A stretch of DNA of 64,000 nt, from assembly GCF_026210795.1 (NCBI RefSeq), contig NC_089453.1, positions 684,501 through 748,500 on the forward strand, in the 5' to 3' direction. Origin of the DNA: Rhizophagus irregularis (lineage: Eukaryota > Glomeromycota > Glomeromycetes > Glomerales > Glomeraceae). Positions 23,356 through 35,313 of this stretch are shown here, one piece after another. The notes beneath the pieces are model-generated. The model was not told the origin of the DNA. It did not search any database and was given only the letters and a program-made list of their open reading frames with translations. The translations under genes and the position numbers were made by a program. Position 1 is the first letter of the stretch, and the number at the start of each line of letters is the position of its first letter.

Positions 23356-24556
23356 ATGAGGTAAATACATAATTTTACATTTTTTTTTTTTATCTAAGGA
23401 AATTTTGTTAATTTTCTTATATAGTGATAACAAAAAAACCGAATGGACTATAATTGAGACTTTTGAAGAGGATGATTTTATTTGCGTTGATTTTTATGGT
23501 AAAATACTTGTAAATTTAATAAAAAAATTTCCCACGTTTATAATTTTTTCTTTTTGCATTAAAAATATATATGATTATTACTCAAAATTCTTTATTTCCT
23601 TTTTTTTAGAAGGAGTAAAAAAAGGGAACAATACTAGGTATGTTTTTAATAATAATTAATACCGTATATCACAATTACCATCGTTAAAAGTAATTCAACA
23701 ACGTATGATAAAATTTATTTAATATTAATAATATATTTTGTTAATTTCATTTATAGTGATAATAAATTTGGGAATCCCAAAGTTAAATATGAACCGAATT
23801 TTGATAAAAAAAGGAATAGCCTCTTAAGTTTAAAGAATGAAGAATATTATTTAGAGTGGGATAAATATATTTCAAAATATCGAAAATCAATTTATAATGA
23901 AGAAATAGAAAATTTACAAAATCAGTTGAAAAAATTAAAAATTGTTGAAAGTAATATTGAAAGGGATCTTGATTATAATAAGAGGAACGAAAAAAAATTT
24001 AAGGAATCTCAAAATAAATATGTTGAAAATCAAATTAAAATAAAGGAAGTTGACAAAAATATAAATAATTTACTTCAAGATATTTATAAACTTAATCAAT
24101 TAAAAGATATTGGAAAAGATCTTTTGGGTAATAAAATAAGTTTTGGATTATTTGATGTGGATTTTAAAACTTTACAAAATCTTCCTGCTGATTGTAAGTA
24201 CTGTAAATTATTTACTGGTAAATTGCTTTGGTCTTATTATTGAAATAATTTTTATTAATTATTTTTTTTTATTTATAATATTAGTTGTGGCTTTTCCTGC
24301 GTTCCTTGTTGAATATAATCATAGAAGTGATTCAATTTCAAATACTAAAGGTGATTTGAAATATTTGGATTCTTTACCACAAGGAATTAAAGATGATATT
24401 ATTAAGGTCAATATTCAAACATTTTATTAATATTTATAATATTTAAAGAAATAAAATAATTTTGAATTTTTATTATTTTAGTCAGCAAATAAGTACAACA
24501 TAAAATACACGATTGATCTATTTAACGAATATGAAAAGATTCATCGTGCTAATTAA
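23356..24556 (+). CDS. Coiled-coil hypothetical protein, six exons, 246 aa
   Basis: Exons 23356-23360, 23425-23498, 23610-23637, 23757-24193, 24285-24406 and 24482-24556 total 741 nt and keep frame across five GT-AG introns of 64-119 nt. The first exon is only ATGAG. The second begins TGATAAC and codes for an acidic stretch (TFEEDDF). Exon 4 codes for a long charged helix, about residues 55-150, rich in E, K, N and Q with spaced leucines, a likely coiled coil. It is followed by FGLFDVDFKTLQNLP, then VAFPAFLVEYNHRSD and KYLDSLPQGIKDDI. No known domain is recognised. Exons 2 and 3 together are 102 nt, and exon 4 starts with the same TGATAA in the same phase, so skipping both keeps the frame. 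It may be a structural or adaptor protein, but that is only a guess from the coiled coil. Confidence 0.78.
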
Positions 24557-25151
24557 TTTTTTGATGGCGAATAAAACATATGTATATATATTCTTTTTTT
24601 TTATAAAAAATTTATTTCTCGCAATGAATTATAATGTACCGTATTTATTTTGTTTTTTTTTATTTGTAAATAAGTTTTTATTTTAATTAACATATAATCT
24701 TTACTAACATTGATATAATATGAAATTTATGAAATGTATAACAGAATCTAACAAAGTTAATGGTTTACTGCGTAATCTCTTTGTGGATAAGATCCATGTG
24801 ACCATGCATATAATCTATTATAGTTTTTGATTAAAATCTCGTTGGGACGAACCAATCTGTTCCACGATATAGTTAATTTAAGTAGAAGTAGTCGTCTTTG
24901 TCTTATTATCAACAAAATTCGCGAAATCTGTATGTCAAAAAAAAAGGAGAGACAGAGGACGAGGAGTAACATAAATTTGATGTCTTATGTAATTAATCTA
25001 TCTGCAGAATTAAAAATTCTAGATAATGTCTATATCTGGCGATATCAGGCTGGGATTGTTGACGTATTAAAAAAATAAACGGATAAATGAATAACTGTGA
25101 AAATTCTAGAAGCCTCCTTGTTTATTTTAATAAAACTTGTTAAACGACAGA
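24557..25151. other. Intergenic DNA between coiled-coil and F-box genes
   Basis: Overlapping frames on both strands at 24757-25078 have no recognisable motif. Neither has clear support, so no gene is called. Confidence 0.35.
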
Positions 25152-25159
25152 TCACGTGA
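25152..25159. promoter_or_regulatory. TCACGTGA palindrome upstream of the F-box gene
   Basis: A perfect 8-bp palindrome with an E-box core, about 400 nt before the F-box ATG. It suits a bHLH-type factor. The same 8-mer lies about 390 nt before the secreted peptide gene. Confidence 0.5.
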
Positions 25160-25248
25160 TTGTGGTTATTTCGTTAGGTAAATGTTTTATAATCTAGATA
25201 TGATTGAGATAAGAGATAATTAAGAGATGGTGATTAACGGGTTTTGTC

Positions 25249-25255
25249 TATAAAT
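25249..25255 (+). promoter_or_regulatory. Possible TATA box of the F-box gene
   Basis: TATAAAT lies about 300 nt upstream of the ATG. It would imply a 5' leader of about 270 nt rich in A and T runs. Confidence 0.4.
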
Positions 25256-25552
25256 GTATGTATTAAGGGAGTTTAATAATACCAAATTTTGTTTCATTTA
25301 CACAAGGGAAATAATTACCCCATTAGTACTAAATTTTTTTTTTTTTTTTTTTTTAAAAAAAAATGGAATCTTAAATTTTTATTGGCTTTCAATACGAAAA
25401 TAAAAAAAAGAAGAAAAGAAAAACAACAAACATACCCCAAGGAAGAGTTATTTTTTGGAAAGAATTACATTGATCAACTGACAATCAAATTGGGCAAAAA
25501 ACATTAAAATACTCGTTTCAACCCTCGCTTTTTGTTAAAAAAAAAAATCATA

Positions 25553-26953
25553 ATGGTTCCAAAACTTAATTACGATTGTTTCCAAAATGTTTTCGAACAT
25601 CTTGACCAAGACACGTTATTCAATTGTATCCTAGTCAATCGTTCATGGTTTAAAATTTTGATACCTTATTTATGGGAGAATCCATTTTCAATTGTTCATC
25701 GTGATGGAGCAGCAAATTCAAAAAAATTACTCAAAACAATAATTTCAATGTTTCCTTTTGATAAATGGACGGAAGAAAAGTTAAATTCATGTAAATACTA
25801 TAAGGTTACTTATCATAAATATAGGAAATCAATTCGGGATTATTTGGACTATATGGAAATTTTTAAATCCGCCGAATTTCATGGATTTATTGACAAATGT
25901 TCTCGTGTACCGCCTTGGAAATACAAAAATCTTAAGAAAATTTATGATGAAAATGAAAGAACGTGGATATCAAAATATGATGAAAGTTCGATTTCATCAA
26001 CTTTAACAAATCATATTTTTAATATTATTTTTAGGAATTGTACAAAAATTAGACAGTTTTCGTTATTTAACATTTCTAATATGACAGTACAAAATAATTC
26101 TTTTAAAAACCTTTCGAATCTTTGTTACTTAGAAGTTGGTAAACCTTATTATCTTGGTAATATATTTCGTGATTGCAAAAAAATTAAAAAGATCGTAATT
26201 CATTTCCATGGCTATAATACACGAGACAGATGGTTATTATTAATTAATTTTTTAAAAGATCAAAAAGAATTAAAAGCTATACATTTTTCGAACTACACGA
26301 GTTGGAACATTCGAGATAATCGTTATTATAATCAATTAAAACCAATTTCAGAGGAATTATTAATACAAATACATTCAATTGAAGAACTTGGTATGAATGG
26401 TTTCATATTACCATGCAAACAACTTAATACTCTTTCAAATGTAAAACATTTAGAAATTACTCTCTGGAAATGGAAACCTGAAACTGTTGCTGCATTCGAT
26501 AATGGATTATGTCCACTCTTGGAAGTTTTAAAATTTCAAGGTGATCTTCCACCTTTAGATGTTTTGGCTAAATTTATAGGAAAAACAAAAGGTCATTTAC
26601 AATGTTTTTATATAAAGAATCCTAATCAAAACCATTATAACCACACTCAATTATTGTTAAAATCTATTGCAAAATCGTGTCCAAAACTTAATTCATTATC
26701 TACAATTATCAATATAACAAAAGATTTAAGCTTCTTGAAAACTTTATTAATTTCATGTAATGAATTGAAAAATTTCACTCTAATGAGCATCGATTTCATG
26801 AGTCAATCATTATTACAAGAACAATTGAGAGTGATGGATGAAAATTGGGGTGTTGTTCATGAAAAATGCCAATATAAGAGAAGCAAGAATATCAATTCGA
26901 TAAGATTTAATAAATATCAAATTAAATTAAAAAATAATCTCTTTGATCATTAA
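25553..26953 (+). CDS. F-box protein with LRR-like C-terminal region, single exon, 466 aa
   Basis: The N-terminus reads MVPKLNYDCFQNVFEHLDQD and continues with LFNCILVNRSWFKILIPYLW, a typical F-box of about residues 3-46. Such a box binds Skp1 and recruits targets to SCF ubiquitin ligases. From about residue 160 the protein has loosely spaced leucine-rich segments (RQFSLFNISNM, LCYLEVGKPYYLG, VKHLEITLWKW, LEVLKFQGDLPPL, LNSLSTIINI), probably an LRR-type substrate surface. The start is the first ATG after an A-rich leader, in the context TCATAATGG. No intron is needed, and length and layout fit the large F-box/LRR families of mycorrhizal fungi. The frame is complete, so the gene is probably functional. 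Its target is unknown. TCACGTGA and a TATA-like word lie upstream. Confidence 0.93.
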   Translation: MVPKLNYDCFQNVFEHLDQDTLFNCILVNRSWFKILIPYLWENPFSIVHRDGAANSKKLLKTIISMFPFDKWTEEKLNSCKYYKVTYHKYRKSIRDYLDYMEIFKSAEFHGFIDKCSRVPPWKYKNLKKIYDENERTWISKYDESSISSTLTNHIFNIIFRNCTKIRQFSLFNISNMTVQNNSFKNLSNLCYLEVGKPYYLGNIFRDCKKIKKIVIHFHGYNTRDRWLLLINFLKDQKELKAIHFSNYTSWNIRDNRYYNQLKPISEELLIQIHSIEELGMNGFILPCKQLNTLSNVKHLEITLWKWKPETVAAFDNGLCPLLEVLKFQGDLPPLDVLAKFIGKTKGHLQCFYIKNPNQNHYNHTQLLLKSIAKSCPKLNSLSTIINITKDLSFLKTLLISCNELKNFTLMSIDFMSQSLLQEQLRVMDENWGVVHEKCQYKRSKNINSIRFNKYQIKLKNNLFDH

Positions 26954-28441
26954 ATTTTTTTTAAGCGTTATTTGCATATTATATTTTTCTGGTGAAAGTT
27001 ATATGAAAATATTTATTCTATTTAGATGAGAGGATATTACTATAATATTATAATACTTTTCTTGTATTTGTTTTTGAAGTATAATAAACTCCTATTATCA
27101 TGTATTAAATATTTAAGTTATCTAAAAATATCGTCCAAGTTATTGTCACGGGTTCGGATCGATTTAAGGCAGATTATCCAGTTCGGAAATCTCTGGATTA
27201 TTATTTTTTGAAGATAAGCAAATAACTTCTATTGAAACTCCAAAAATGGATTTATAGATTAGTTATGAACTCGAATTTGTTAGATAATTACTTAATTTTA
27301 GCCTGTATAACCTTTGATTTTTTTTAATATATAAATCCGTATTTATCTTTGCAGTTCTTTATAATGAAATTGCTAACCTAAAACTGTTAGCCGTAAACTT
27401 TTATAATGAATCGTGCATTTGCAATTTTATTAGTAAAAACGCCCATAATTTTTGGTGTCTAGGTTTCTACATCTGGTCACCAGTTATAATGAAGATGGTT
27501 AGACTATACGTGATTGTAGACGTAATAAGCCGTAACATATACCCTTGACCTCCGACCATAGCATTCCTTGAGTTTGCCGACTGGCGTTTGAGGCCATAGC
27601 TCTAGTTAGGTTCTTCCATATTGTAGTGTTTCACTTCTTATCTATTTCTTTTCTTTTTCCTAAAAGATTATTATATTTAAGCATCTCTTTATTTTTGGCT
27701 AGTTTGATTCTAGATCTTGTCACTCATTTTATTTATTTATTTATCTTTTGGATGAAAAACATTTGGGATTTCAATTTAATTCCATAAAAATATTTTTATC
27801 CCTCTCAGAGTAAATGTCAGTTATTTTCCCTCATAATTATGATATATTCATATAAATTGTTAAACCCTGATACATCTAGTTATGATCAATTAATAATCAA
27901 ATTAATTGATATACCTTACCACGTGGAAATCAATAACTTTTCCTATTATGAATTTGTGACATCTTATTGAATTGGCGATTCTGCGCAAATATTATTAAAA
28001 TGTCATAAAAGCTTTTTCTATTTTTATTACTAGTAACCATTTTGTATTTTTTTTGATTCATTGTAAATTTCATCTTGTTAAATTTCTTACTAAATAACAA
28101 AAATCAATTATTTAGGCCCGTGTCAATATTGCAGTTCTTGGTATATATATATATGCATAGAATATTTTTTTTTTATAAATTCAATAGATGTAGCGAATAG
28201 TGATAATTCCTCATTTAAATGCTCATTAGTTATAAACCTTGGTTGATAAATCTTTTTTCGCAAACAATCTTATCCGAATGAAAAATAATATATTGCCAAT
28301 ACCCAGCCCGCTTATAAATGAAAAACTGATCACCCGTATAATAATCCACAAAGAAATCGATTCATAAAAATTTGAATACTGATAAATGTTAAGATTTTAT
28401 AAAAGTATATATATACTACAGTGTAGTCATAAATCTAAATC
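26954..28441. other. Intergenic DNA with a GC-richer relic block
   Basis: No gene is supported. A less AT-rich block at about 27400-27640 has no open frame and may be a decayed element. CCACGTGG lies at 27919-27926. Confidence 0.4.
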
Positions 28442-28513
28442 ATCCACATCGGGGAATCGAACCCCGGCCTTCCCGATGAGAACGGGATATCCTAACCACT
28501 AGACCAATGCGGA
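28442..28513 (-). tRNA. tRNA-Glu (anticodon CTC)
   Basis: On the minus strand the acceptor arms TCCGCAT and ATGTGGA pair over 7 bp with one G-U. The D-arm region is GTCTAGTGGTTAGGAT and the anticodon arm is TCCCG-TTCTCAT-CGGGA with CTC at positions 34-36. The T-arm is CGGGG-TTCGATT-CCCCG, containing the internal B box GGTTCGATTCC. It has no intron. The base after the acceptor stem is T, unusual for tRNA-Glu, and the first run of four Ts downstream is some 45 nt away, so termination may be weak. Confidence 0.93.
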
Positions 28514-29179
28514 TTAATGTTTGTTACTAAATGACAAATATAACATAAATAATATAAGTCCCTGCTCCCTACACACCTACTATATAAAACCATTTATGTG
28601 TTTAATCAATTTTTATTATAATTGGAAAAGGTAAATCAATTAAATTGACTTCTTTTCAAGTTAAATTATTTGACTTTATTATAAAAATACGTTAATATTA
28701 TATGCAAAAGGAGATCTGCCAAACGAATATATGATCTATTCATCAAGTATAAAAGATAATCCTTGGATTTTCTTATTTCTTAAATCTTCTATAAGTTAAG
28801 TTACTTCATAATTATACTGTATTTTATTTTAGAAATACTTTATCTTCTTCATATCCTTATGATTTTAATATATTAAATATAAATGATTATTCTCAGGAAT
28901 AAAAAGAAATAAAGTTTAAGTAATCATTAAATTAAGCATTAAATTATCAAATAATTTTCGATTCATCTGTATCAAAATTCTAAAAAAAAATGATATTACA
29001 TTTTTATCTAATTATTTATAAAAAAGAGCAGCATCAACTTAAAAAATTATCTGAAGTATAATTTTACTGAATGCTTTCCAAAATTCTCCAAATATATTTC
29101 TCAATACTGCATTTCTTAACAAGAAGCAATAGATAAAATTAATAAACTGAAATTATTGATTTATCATATTGACTCAAAT
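28514..29179. other. AT-rich intergenic DNA
   Basis: No gene or repeat is supported between the tRNA and the direct-repeat element. Confidence 0.5.
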
Positions 29180-30130
29180 TGACTTGGGATCTACCGATTA
29201 TCAGAAAAATTACCTATAAAATCAAAGAGTACCGATGTATAAGTAACACGGGTCACTGTAACGATTAATTAGCAAAAGGAAATTTATAAATAGATCTATC
29301 AAGAAAACGAATAGGAATTAAGGAATTTTACGTCACCCTTATTAGGGACCGCCAATCAGATACTAACCACCCCACTTAACATACTTTCCTCCAACCTCCA
29401 ATAAAGTATGCGTATGAGGATCCTTATCATGGTCCTGCCATGTAAGAGAAGATTTCGCGGTACCCTCATTATAATTTAACCATTAAATTATAATGATTCG
29501 GTATCCTGAGATGACGCATGTGTTATCAGTAAGGAACAGGTCTCTTACCTTGTTTTACTTCTGGCTGTAAATCAATTAAAGATGTTTTACTAAAAGTCCT
29601 CTTTTCTTTAGATCTTTTTTTGTTTTCCGAATAATCTTGAACATGGTTGAATTACAGTAGCAGGACAAAATCATGAATGTAAATTAGCAAGGGCCCTTGC
29701 ATAGCAGTGATAACACTATTCTGTGAGAGAGAAGATATGACTTAGGATCTACCGATCATCAGAAAATTACCTATAAAATCAAAGAGTACCGATGTATAAG
29801 TAACACGGGTCACTGTAACGACAATTAGCAAAAGGAAATTTATAAATAGATCTATCAAGAAAACGAATAGGAATTAAGGAATTTAACGTCACCCTTATTA
29901 GGGACCGCCAATCAGATACTAACCACCCCACTTAACATACTTTCCTCCAACCTCCAATAAAGTATGCGTATGAGGATCCTTATCATGGTCCTGCCATGTA
30001 AGAGAAGATTTCGCGGTACCCTCATTATAATTTAACCATTAAATTATAATGATTCGGTATCCTGAGATGACGCATGTGTTATCAGTAAGGAACAGGTCTC
30101 TTACCTCTTTTTACTTCCGTCTGTAAATCA
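29180..30130. mobile_element. TRIM-like element: two ~394-bp direct repeats with a 163-bp interior
   Basis: Copies at 29180-29574 and 29738-30130 are about 98% identical (roughly eight substitutions and two short indels). Each starts TGACTT and ends AAATCA, so each has the TG...CA ends of LTRs. The 163-bp interior ends in the purine-rich GAGAGAGAAG right before the second copy, like a polypurine tract. Each repeat contains TATAAATAG (first at about 29285) and a perfect 13-bp-arm palindrome. No coding capacity, which is the definition of a terminal-repeat retrotransposon in miniature. Against this, I see no clear primer-binding site, and the flanking 5-mers CAAAT and TACTA do not match. A tandem duplication of an unknown dispersed repeat is the alternative. 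Confidence 0.6.
29467..29495. repeat. Perfect palindrome in the first ~394-bp repeat
   Basis: Arms CATTATAATTTAA and TTAAATTATAATG surround the 3-nt loop CCA. The same structure occurs in the second copy near 30023-30051. It may act as an RNA hairpin within the transcript. Confidence 0.7.
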
Positions 30131-30530
30131 TACTAAGAATGAGTTTACTTAGAGCAAAGGCTTATACTATACCGCGCCAAAGAAAAGTTGCTAAAAGTAG
30201 ATGAAAATAGTTGAGAAAAATATTTTGATCTTTCGGAAATAAATAGTTTAGATAAGCTGAAAGAAGCAAAAAAAAAAAGTATTGACTATTTTAAATGAAC
30301 TGCCGGGAACACCTGGTCCTGGTGGAAATAAATATAAAATAATTTAAAAAGGGATAAGAAGTAGAAATAAATAAAAAAGATAAAGATAAAATGATAATAA
30401 TGAGGGGGAAGAAAAGGAATGGAACAAGAGAGGGAAAGAAAGGAAGGAATTTTTTTTTAAAAAAATTTTTGGATGTAGAGGTTAGAGATGCATTTTATAT
30501 AAATTTTTTATTTTTTATTTACAGTTAGAA
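30131..30530. other. Intergenic DNA with a purine-rich stretch
   Basis: No gene is supported. About 30400-30450 is rich in GGAAG and AGAGG words. Confidence 0.4.
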
Positions 30531-30780
30531 ATTGTCATATTAAATCAAGATTTTTCCCACGGAGTTTACTATAGTCAGAGTATAATATTAAATCAAGATA
30601 ATCAAGATTTTTTTTTTCCAACGAAGTTTGCTATAAGTCAGAATATTAAAAAATTGGGCCATATTAAATCAAGATTTTTTTCTAACGGAGTTTGCTATAG
30701 TCAGAGTATTAAAAAATTGCCATATTAAATCAAGATTTTTTTTTTCCAACGGAGTTTGCTATAGTTAGAGTATAAAAATT
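30531..30780. repeat. Four-copy tandem repeat, ~60-bp unit
   Basis: Each unit has ATATTAAATCAAGATTTTT, then a T run, then CGGAGTTTGCTATAGTCAGA and a TATTAAAAAATTG link. Copy lengths vary through the T run. No function is visible. Confidence 0.85.
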
Positions 30781-33725
30781 GTGTAAAAAAATTTTTTTTC
30801 GACTATTGATCATGCATAAAGCTGAGATTGTAAGTAAAAATTTTGAAACAAAATGATCTAAACACGCGCATAATATCAAGTCCGCTTGTTTGCATGAGAC
30901 ACGATTTGTATATTTTTACGTTTAACAAATGTTTGGTTTATTACACAAAACTAAATGGCCATTCGGCAAGATATCGTTAAATCTCCTCTATCGAATTTTA
31001 TGAGTTACTTTCGACAAAAATGTCGAGTACCCCGTAACTTATGAAAACAGCTGTAAATAAATAATTATTTATTATTGGATAATAATAAATTATTAATTTC
31101 TGTAAGATAACTGAGATAACTGATAATTGTTTTTATAAACGCCTGTATTTATTGTACTAATATGCAATATATTATGTATTATATTTTTTTTACAGCCTAT
31201 AAATAGAATTATTGCAAAAAAAATAAGTCAGTAAGTCAACTTAAGTTACTTAAGTTACAGGATCACGAACTATAATATAGGATATTGTTACTTCAGATTT
31301 ATCGTCTCAAGTTACAATTCCATTCGGGACATAGTAGGCAGTAGCCATATTCGCTATGAAGCCACCAGTCATCTTTTGGTTTTTCTGTGTTTCGGAAGAA
31401 GAAAAGTAAAGTCAAACGCCAATTATTATACCAGGCCTTTCATTTTGAGAATGGAGCAGCTGCGTAAATCCAACAAATTATGTTATTGAGTCGTCGCAAC
31501 GTGCGAAGCGTAACGCAGAACATGGCGGCTTATTTGAATGGTAAGATATATTTATATTGAGGGTTTTAAAAATTATCTGCGATTGTAAGTAAAATTTCGA
31601 GATTCAAACATTTGCATAATATTTTTATTTTTAGCTGATCAAGTTCCGCTTATAACTTTTATAAAATTGGCAAATCTTGTCGTTTGCATGAGACTTGTGG
31701 CTGATGTTCCTTGAATTTATATTAAAAATATTAAAAATATATTTTATTTACGTTTAACAATTGTATGATGCATATTGCATATTCATATTGTATTTTAATT
31801 AGTTTATATTAGAAATACAGTACTCTTATTTCATGATTTTTAATATATTAAAAAAACTATTAAATAATCTCGATTATCAAAATCCCGAAATTCCGATTAG
31901 TAAAAAATACCATCTCCTGCAAAATCCCGAAATTTAATATCCTGACCGATCACAATGTTAAAATATTTACAATTTCACATATTTCATTCATTTAAATATG
32001 CAAAAGAATATAAAATATGTAGTTTGCTGCTGATTGTCTCACTTTGATAAGCATTAGGTAGGTATATTAACAGCTTTTGTATGTTATTGTTTATATGGTG
32101 TAATTTAAGCCCATCTGTTTCAGAAAAAATTCCTACGTTCTTACACTTTTGTTTTCGTTCTTGTTTCCAAAAACATCAACTTTTACTGTCTAAAGTGAGG
32201 AATTAACTTTCCGGGTATACTGTAATTCAATTTTTTAAATAAGGTAAATTGATTTATATCCTGGGTATTTTAGTCAGTGCTATACGGTACTTATTTTTTA
32301 TACCAAAAATAAATGAATCACTTGATTACGTACATAATTAAGCAAAGTTCGATTTGATGTATAATTTAATACATTCAGATAAATTAATATCAACTATAAA
32401 GCCAGCTCTCACTTTAAAATGAACCAAATTACTAATCCCAGACGACGAAAGGGGAATAATAAAAAGATAGAGACTACTGAACATCGTGAAGCACGTCTTG
32501 TAATGAATGTGAAAAGAAATGGCAGAAACTAGCAAACTTTTAGGTTAATGTTGGGTTTTATTTTTTTTTTATAAATAATTATTTGATAAAATACAATATT
32601 TATTTTTTTTATTTTTATTCATTTTAAAATTTTGAAACAAATGATTCAAGATTAATTTGCCCACCATCTTTTTACCATAAGTCCATAACAAATGTGCATT
32701 TAAATTTTATGAAGTTTTAATAATTTTAGTGTTAACCAATCTTGCAAAAAACGCAAAATAATACCACATTTGACGCGTGGTCAATGTAAACTCCCTTTTT
32801 ACAATAATATTCAATTTTTTTTAGTGTATTCTTTCTCCTTGAGCTTTTATTTATATGGTATTATTTTTAAATAAGCTTTCGCTATTATAGTGTTTGTGTA
32901 TTTACCTGTTATTACCAATTGACAGCGTAACGTTACCAATTTTTAGTATAACGATAGTGCCGATACTTTTAAAGGGTCTGATACGAAATCCCGAAATTCA
33001 TAATCTCGTGATGCACTGTCCTAATGAATTGGCCGTTACGCAAAACCTTGTGGATCCCCAATGTGCTGTTAATGCTATTAATGCCGTAACTTTTACTGTG
33101 GCCGATGCCGTAGAGTATAATAGTTTAAATAGTCTAATAGCATAAAATAGTTTAATAGCATAGTAACTTAACGTAAATTTGTTATTAGCTTCTTTGATTA
33201 TAAATTCATCAATAAGAACTTAAAGTAATTGAAACTGTACAACAATGATGAGCAAAGTGCTAGGCCAACCTAAGAAAAGACGTCATGGTAAAATTTAATA
33301 AATGTTACATATACACAAGTTACGGTGCCGCATATACCAGTTACGGCGCATTCCCCAGTTATGCCTTAGAGTAAAGAGTTATAACTAGTTATAACTCAGT
33401 TGTGATGCGGCTCATTCCAATGTGACCAAGTTCAAACCGGAATTCAATAACCCGATAGATCAAAAATCCAAACTTCTATACAATAATTTTTCTTATAGCG
33501 AATTTTTTGTTACGAAGATTTCTTTAAAGGAACGTTCATGACGCACTTTACTCTTTTTTTGTGGGTTCCGATACTCCAAAGTTCCGAATGGTAAGTTTTC
33601 GTAATGAATTAATGTAGTATAGAAATTATATAGCATAAAAAAATTGGCCAGAATTAGCCTAATTCTACCAGAATTTTGATTTTTTAACCACATACCATAT
33701 AATATTATGTATATGATATAAATTA
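30781..33725. other. Intergenic DNA with several relic coding-like blocks
   Basis: No intact gene is supported. A GC-richer block at 31330-31552 reads MLLSRRNVRSVTQNMAAYLN from 31473 and stops at a good donor, GTAAGATA. A possible next exon after about 31634 soon reaches a stop. A similar CCGCTTGTTTGCATGAGAC sequence lies at 30881, so part of this block is duplicated. An 83-codon frame at 32894-33145 and a GC-richer patch to 33420 have no motif I know. All look like decayed sequence. Confidence 0.35.
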
Positions 33726-34603
33726 CAGACTCCGGTAAAAGTAATGGCGGTCAGTTTTTTTTAATATAGCACATAAATTTATAATGAAGCTATGAAATCT
33801 TTTTTTATTTTCGAGAAGAAGAGTCAAAAATACATATAGTTTATTATTTGATAAATATTTGATTTGACCTCTATTTGCATCAACACATGCTTCAATTTGA
33901 TTTTGCATGCTTTATCTCGCTATTGATAATTATGCTATTATCAAAATTATTTTACTCCTTTCTAAATAAATTGAGAAATGGCTTGTAAATTTTTTTCTTT
34001 TTTTTGTATTACCATCTTCTTAATATATTGCTTCAAAAACAATCCAAAGTTTTCATTATGATTTGAGATTTGGGCTTTAAAATGAACATGAAAAACTCAT
34101 TATTGAAAGACAAATTTCCATACCACCTTAGATATTATGAAAGTTGTTATTTTACATCACTATTATAATAATAAGCTCATCAATAGCCTAAAAAATTATT
34201 TGGTAAGTTAAAAATACACATATTTTAAAGTTTTCTTGTTGAGAATTAAAATTGACCATCATTTCGATTTTGACAGTATTTTTTAAGATATAGCTTTAGT
34301 ATTGGCATTTGAAATAAAAATATTTAGAATTTTGACATTTTTTTATAAGAGAGGTATATATATATATTGCTTGCAGAAATGCAAAAAAAATTCTAATTCA
34401 ATTAGAAAATTCTTAAAGATTTGTTGGGTAATAAAGTAAAAATAATGTTAATAATTGAAATTACTTTTTTTTTCATTGCTTTTTAAATGAGAATTCCATT
34501 GTTTAATTTGGTATAAGAAGTAATGCTCTAATTGGGATAGTTATGAAGTTATAATCAAATTAAGAAGCGGTATTCTCACCGCCATTATTTTCGCTGGGGA
34601 CTG
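33726..34603 (-). mobile_element. Degenerate Tc1/mariner element, 878 bp
   Basis: The ends CAGACTCCGGTAAAAGTAAT and, inverted, CAGTCCCCAGCGAAAATAAT are both followed by GGCGGT and bounded by TA, the Tc1/mariner target. On the minus strand the piece QIEACVDANRGQIKY (from about 33905 down) resembles the C-terminal end of Tc1-type transposases. A piece at about 34080-34030 reads like a ruined SPDLNPIEN motif. The rest of the transposase is missing or scrambled, so the copy cannot move itself. Confidence 0.72.
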
Positions 34604-35313
34604 TATTACTGAAGAAATAATTCTATTAACCCCTTGCCTAAGATTGTCACAAGTGGCTAATTATTAATATTGTATTAATTGAGATCTTCCGTTCTAGACT
34701 TAATAACGGTTTCCGGTTTCGTTCACTGGTTAATTATGCATAGACCATGTGCGTGGCAGGACAAACAAAGTGAAATCCAACCTCTCCCACCAATACTTAT
34801 CGGTCAAATCAATTGCTTTAATATTATCGCATAATTGTTTAGCTAAATTAATGATCCTACCAATTATTTCATTCCTCGATTTTGATCACTAGAAGCCTTC
34901 CAAAGACCTAAAAAATCGTATATATCACGTGACATGCGAATAACGCTGCGGAATTTTTTTGCGCATCCTGCACGAATTTTATTATTATTATTATTTTGAA
35001 TTTTTGATTGTCTGATTGTCTGATTGTCTGATTTTTTTTAATTAAATATTAAGAGCTTTTTTTTACCCCAAATGAGTATTACCGTAGTTGGATTTCGGGA
35101 TGATCGAGATGATCTCGGCTTACTTGTAATAATACTTTTATACTGATAAAATTGGAAATTTTATCATGTGAGGTGAATAACAAAGGAGTGCAAAATCTTC
35201 TGTTTTTCAAAGCTTTAAAAGAAAAGGGTTTCCCTGCCTTTTTGCTAACAAGATTTAATATACTATTTGAATAATTTCTAATTTCCGTAACCTTTTTACG
35301 TAACGTATTAATA
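34604..35313 (+). promoter_or_regulatory. Upstream region of the secreted peptide gene
   Basis: This is less AT-rich than its surroundings from 34650 to 34960. It contains TATATATCACGTGA at about 34919-34932 and a run of GATTGTCT words at about 35006-35034. No gene is seen. I infer that it carries the promoter of the gene starting at 35314. Confidence 0.4.
34925..34932. promoter_or_regulatory. TCACGTGA palindrome upstream of the secreted peptide gene
   Basis: Perfect E-box-core palindrome 389 nt before the ATG, overlapping a TATATA word. Compare 25152-25159 before the F-box gene. Confidence 0.5.

Noticed and set aside
24757-25078. Overlapping frames on both strands
   Set aside because: No motif, no clear splice sites, and neither strand is preferred.
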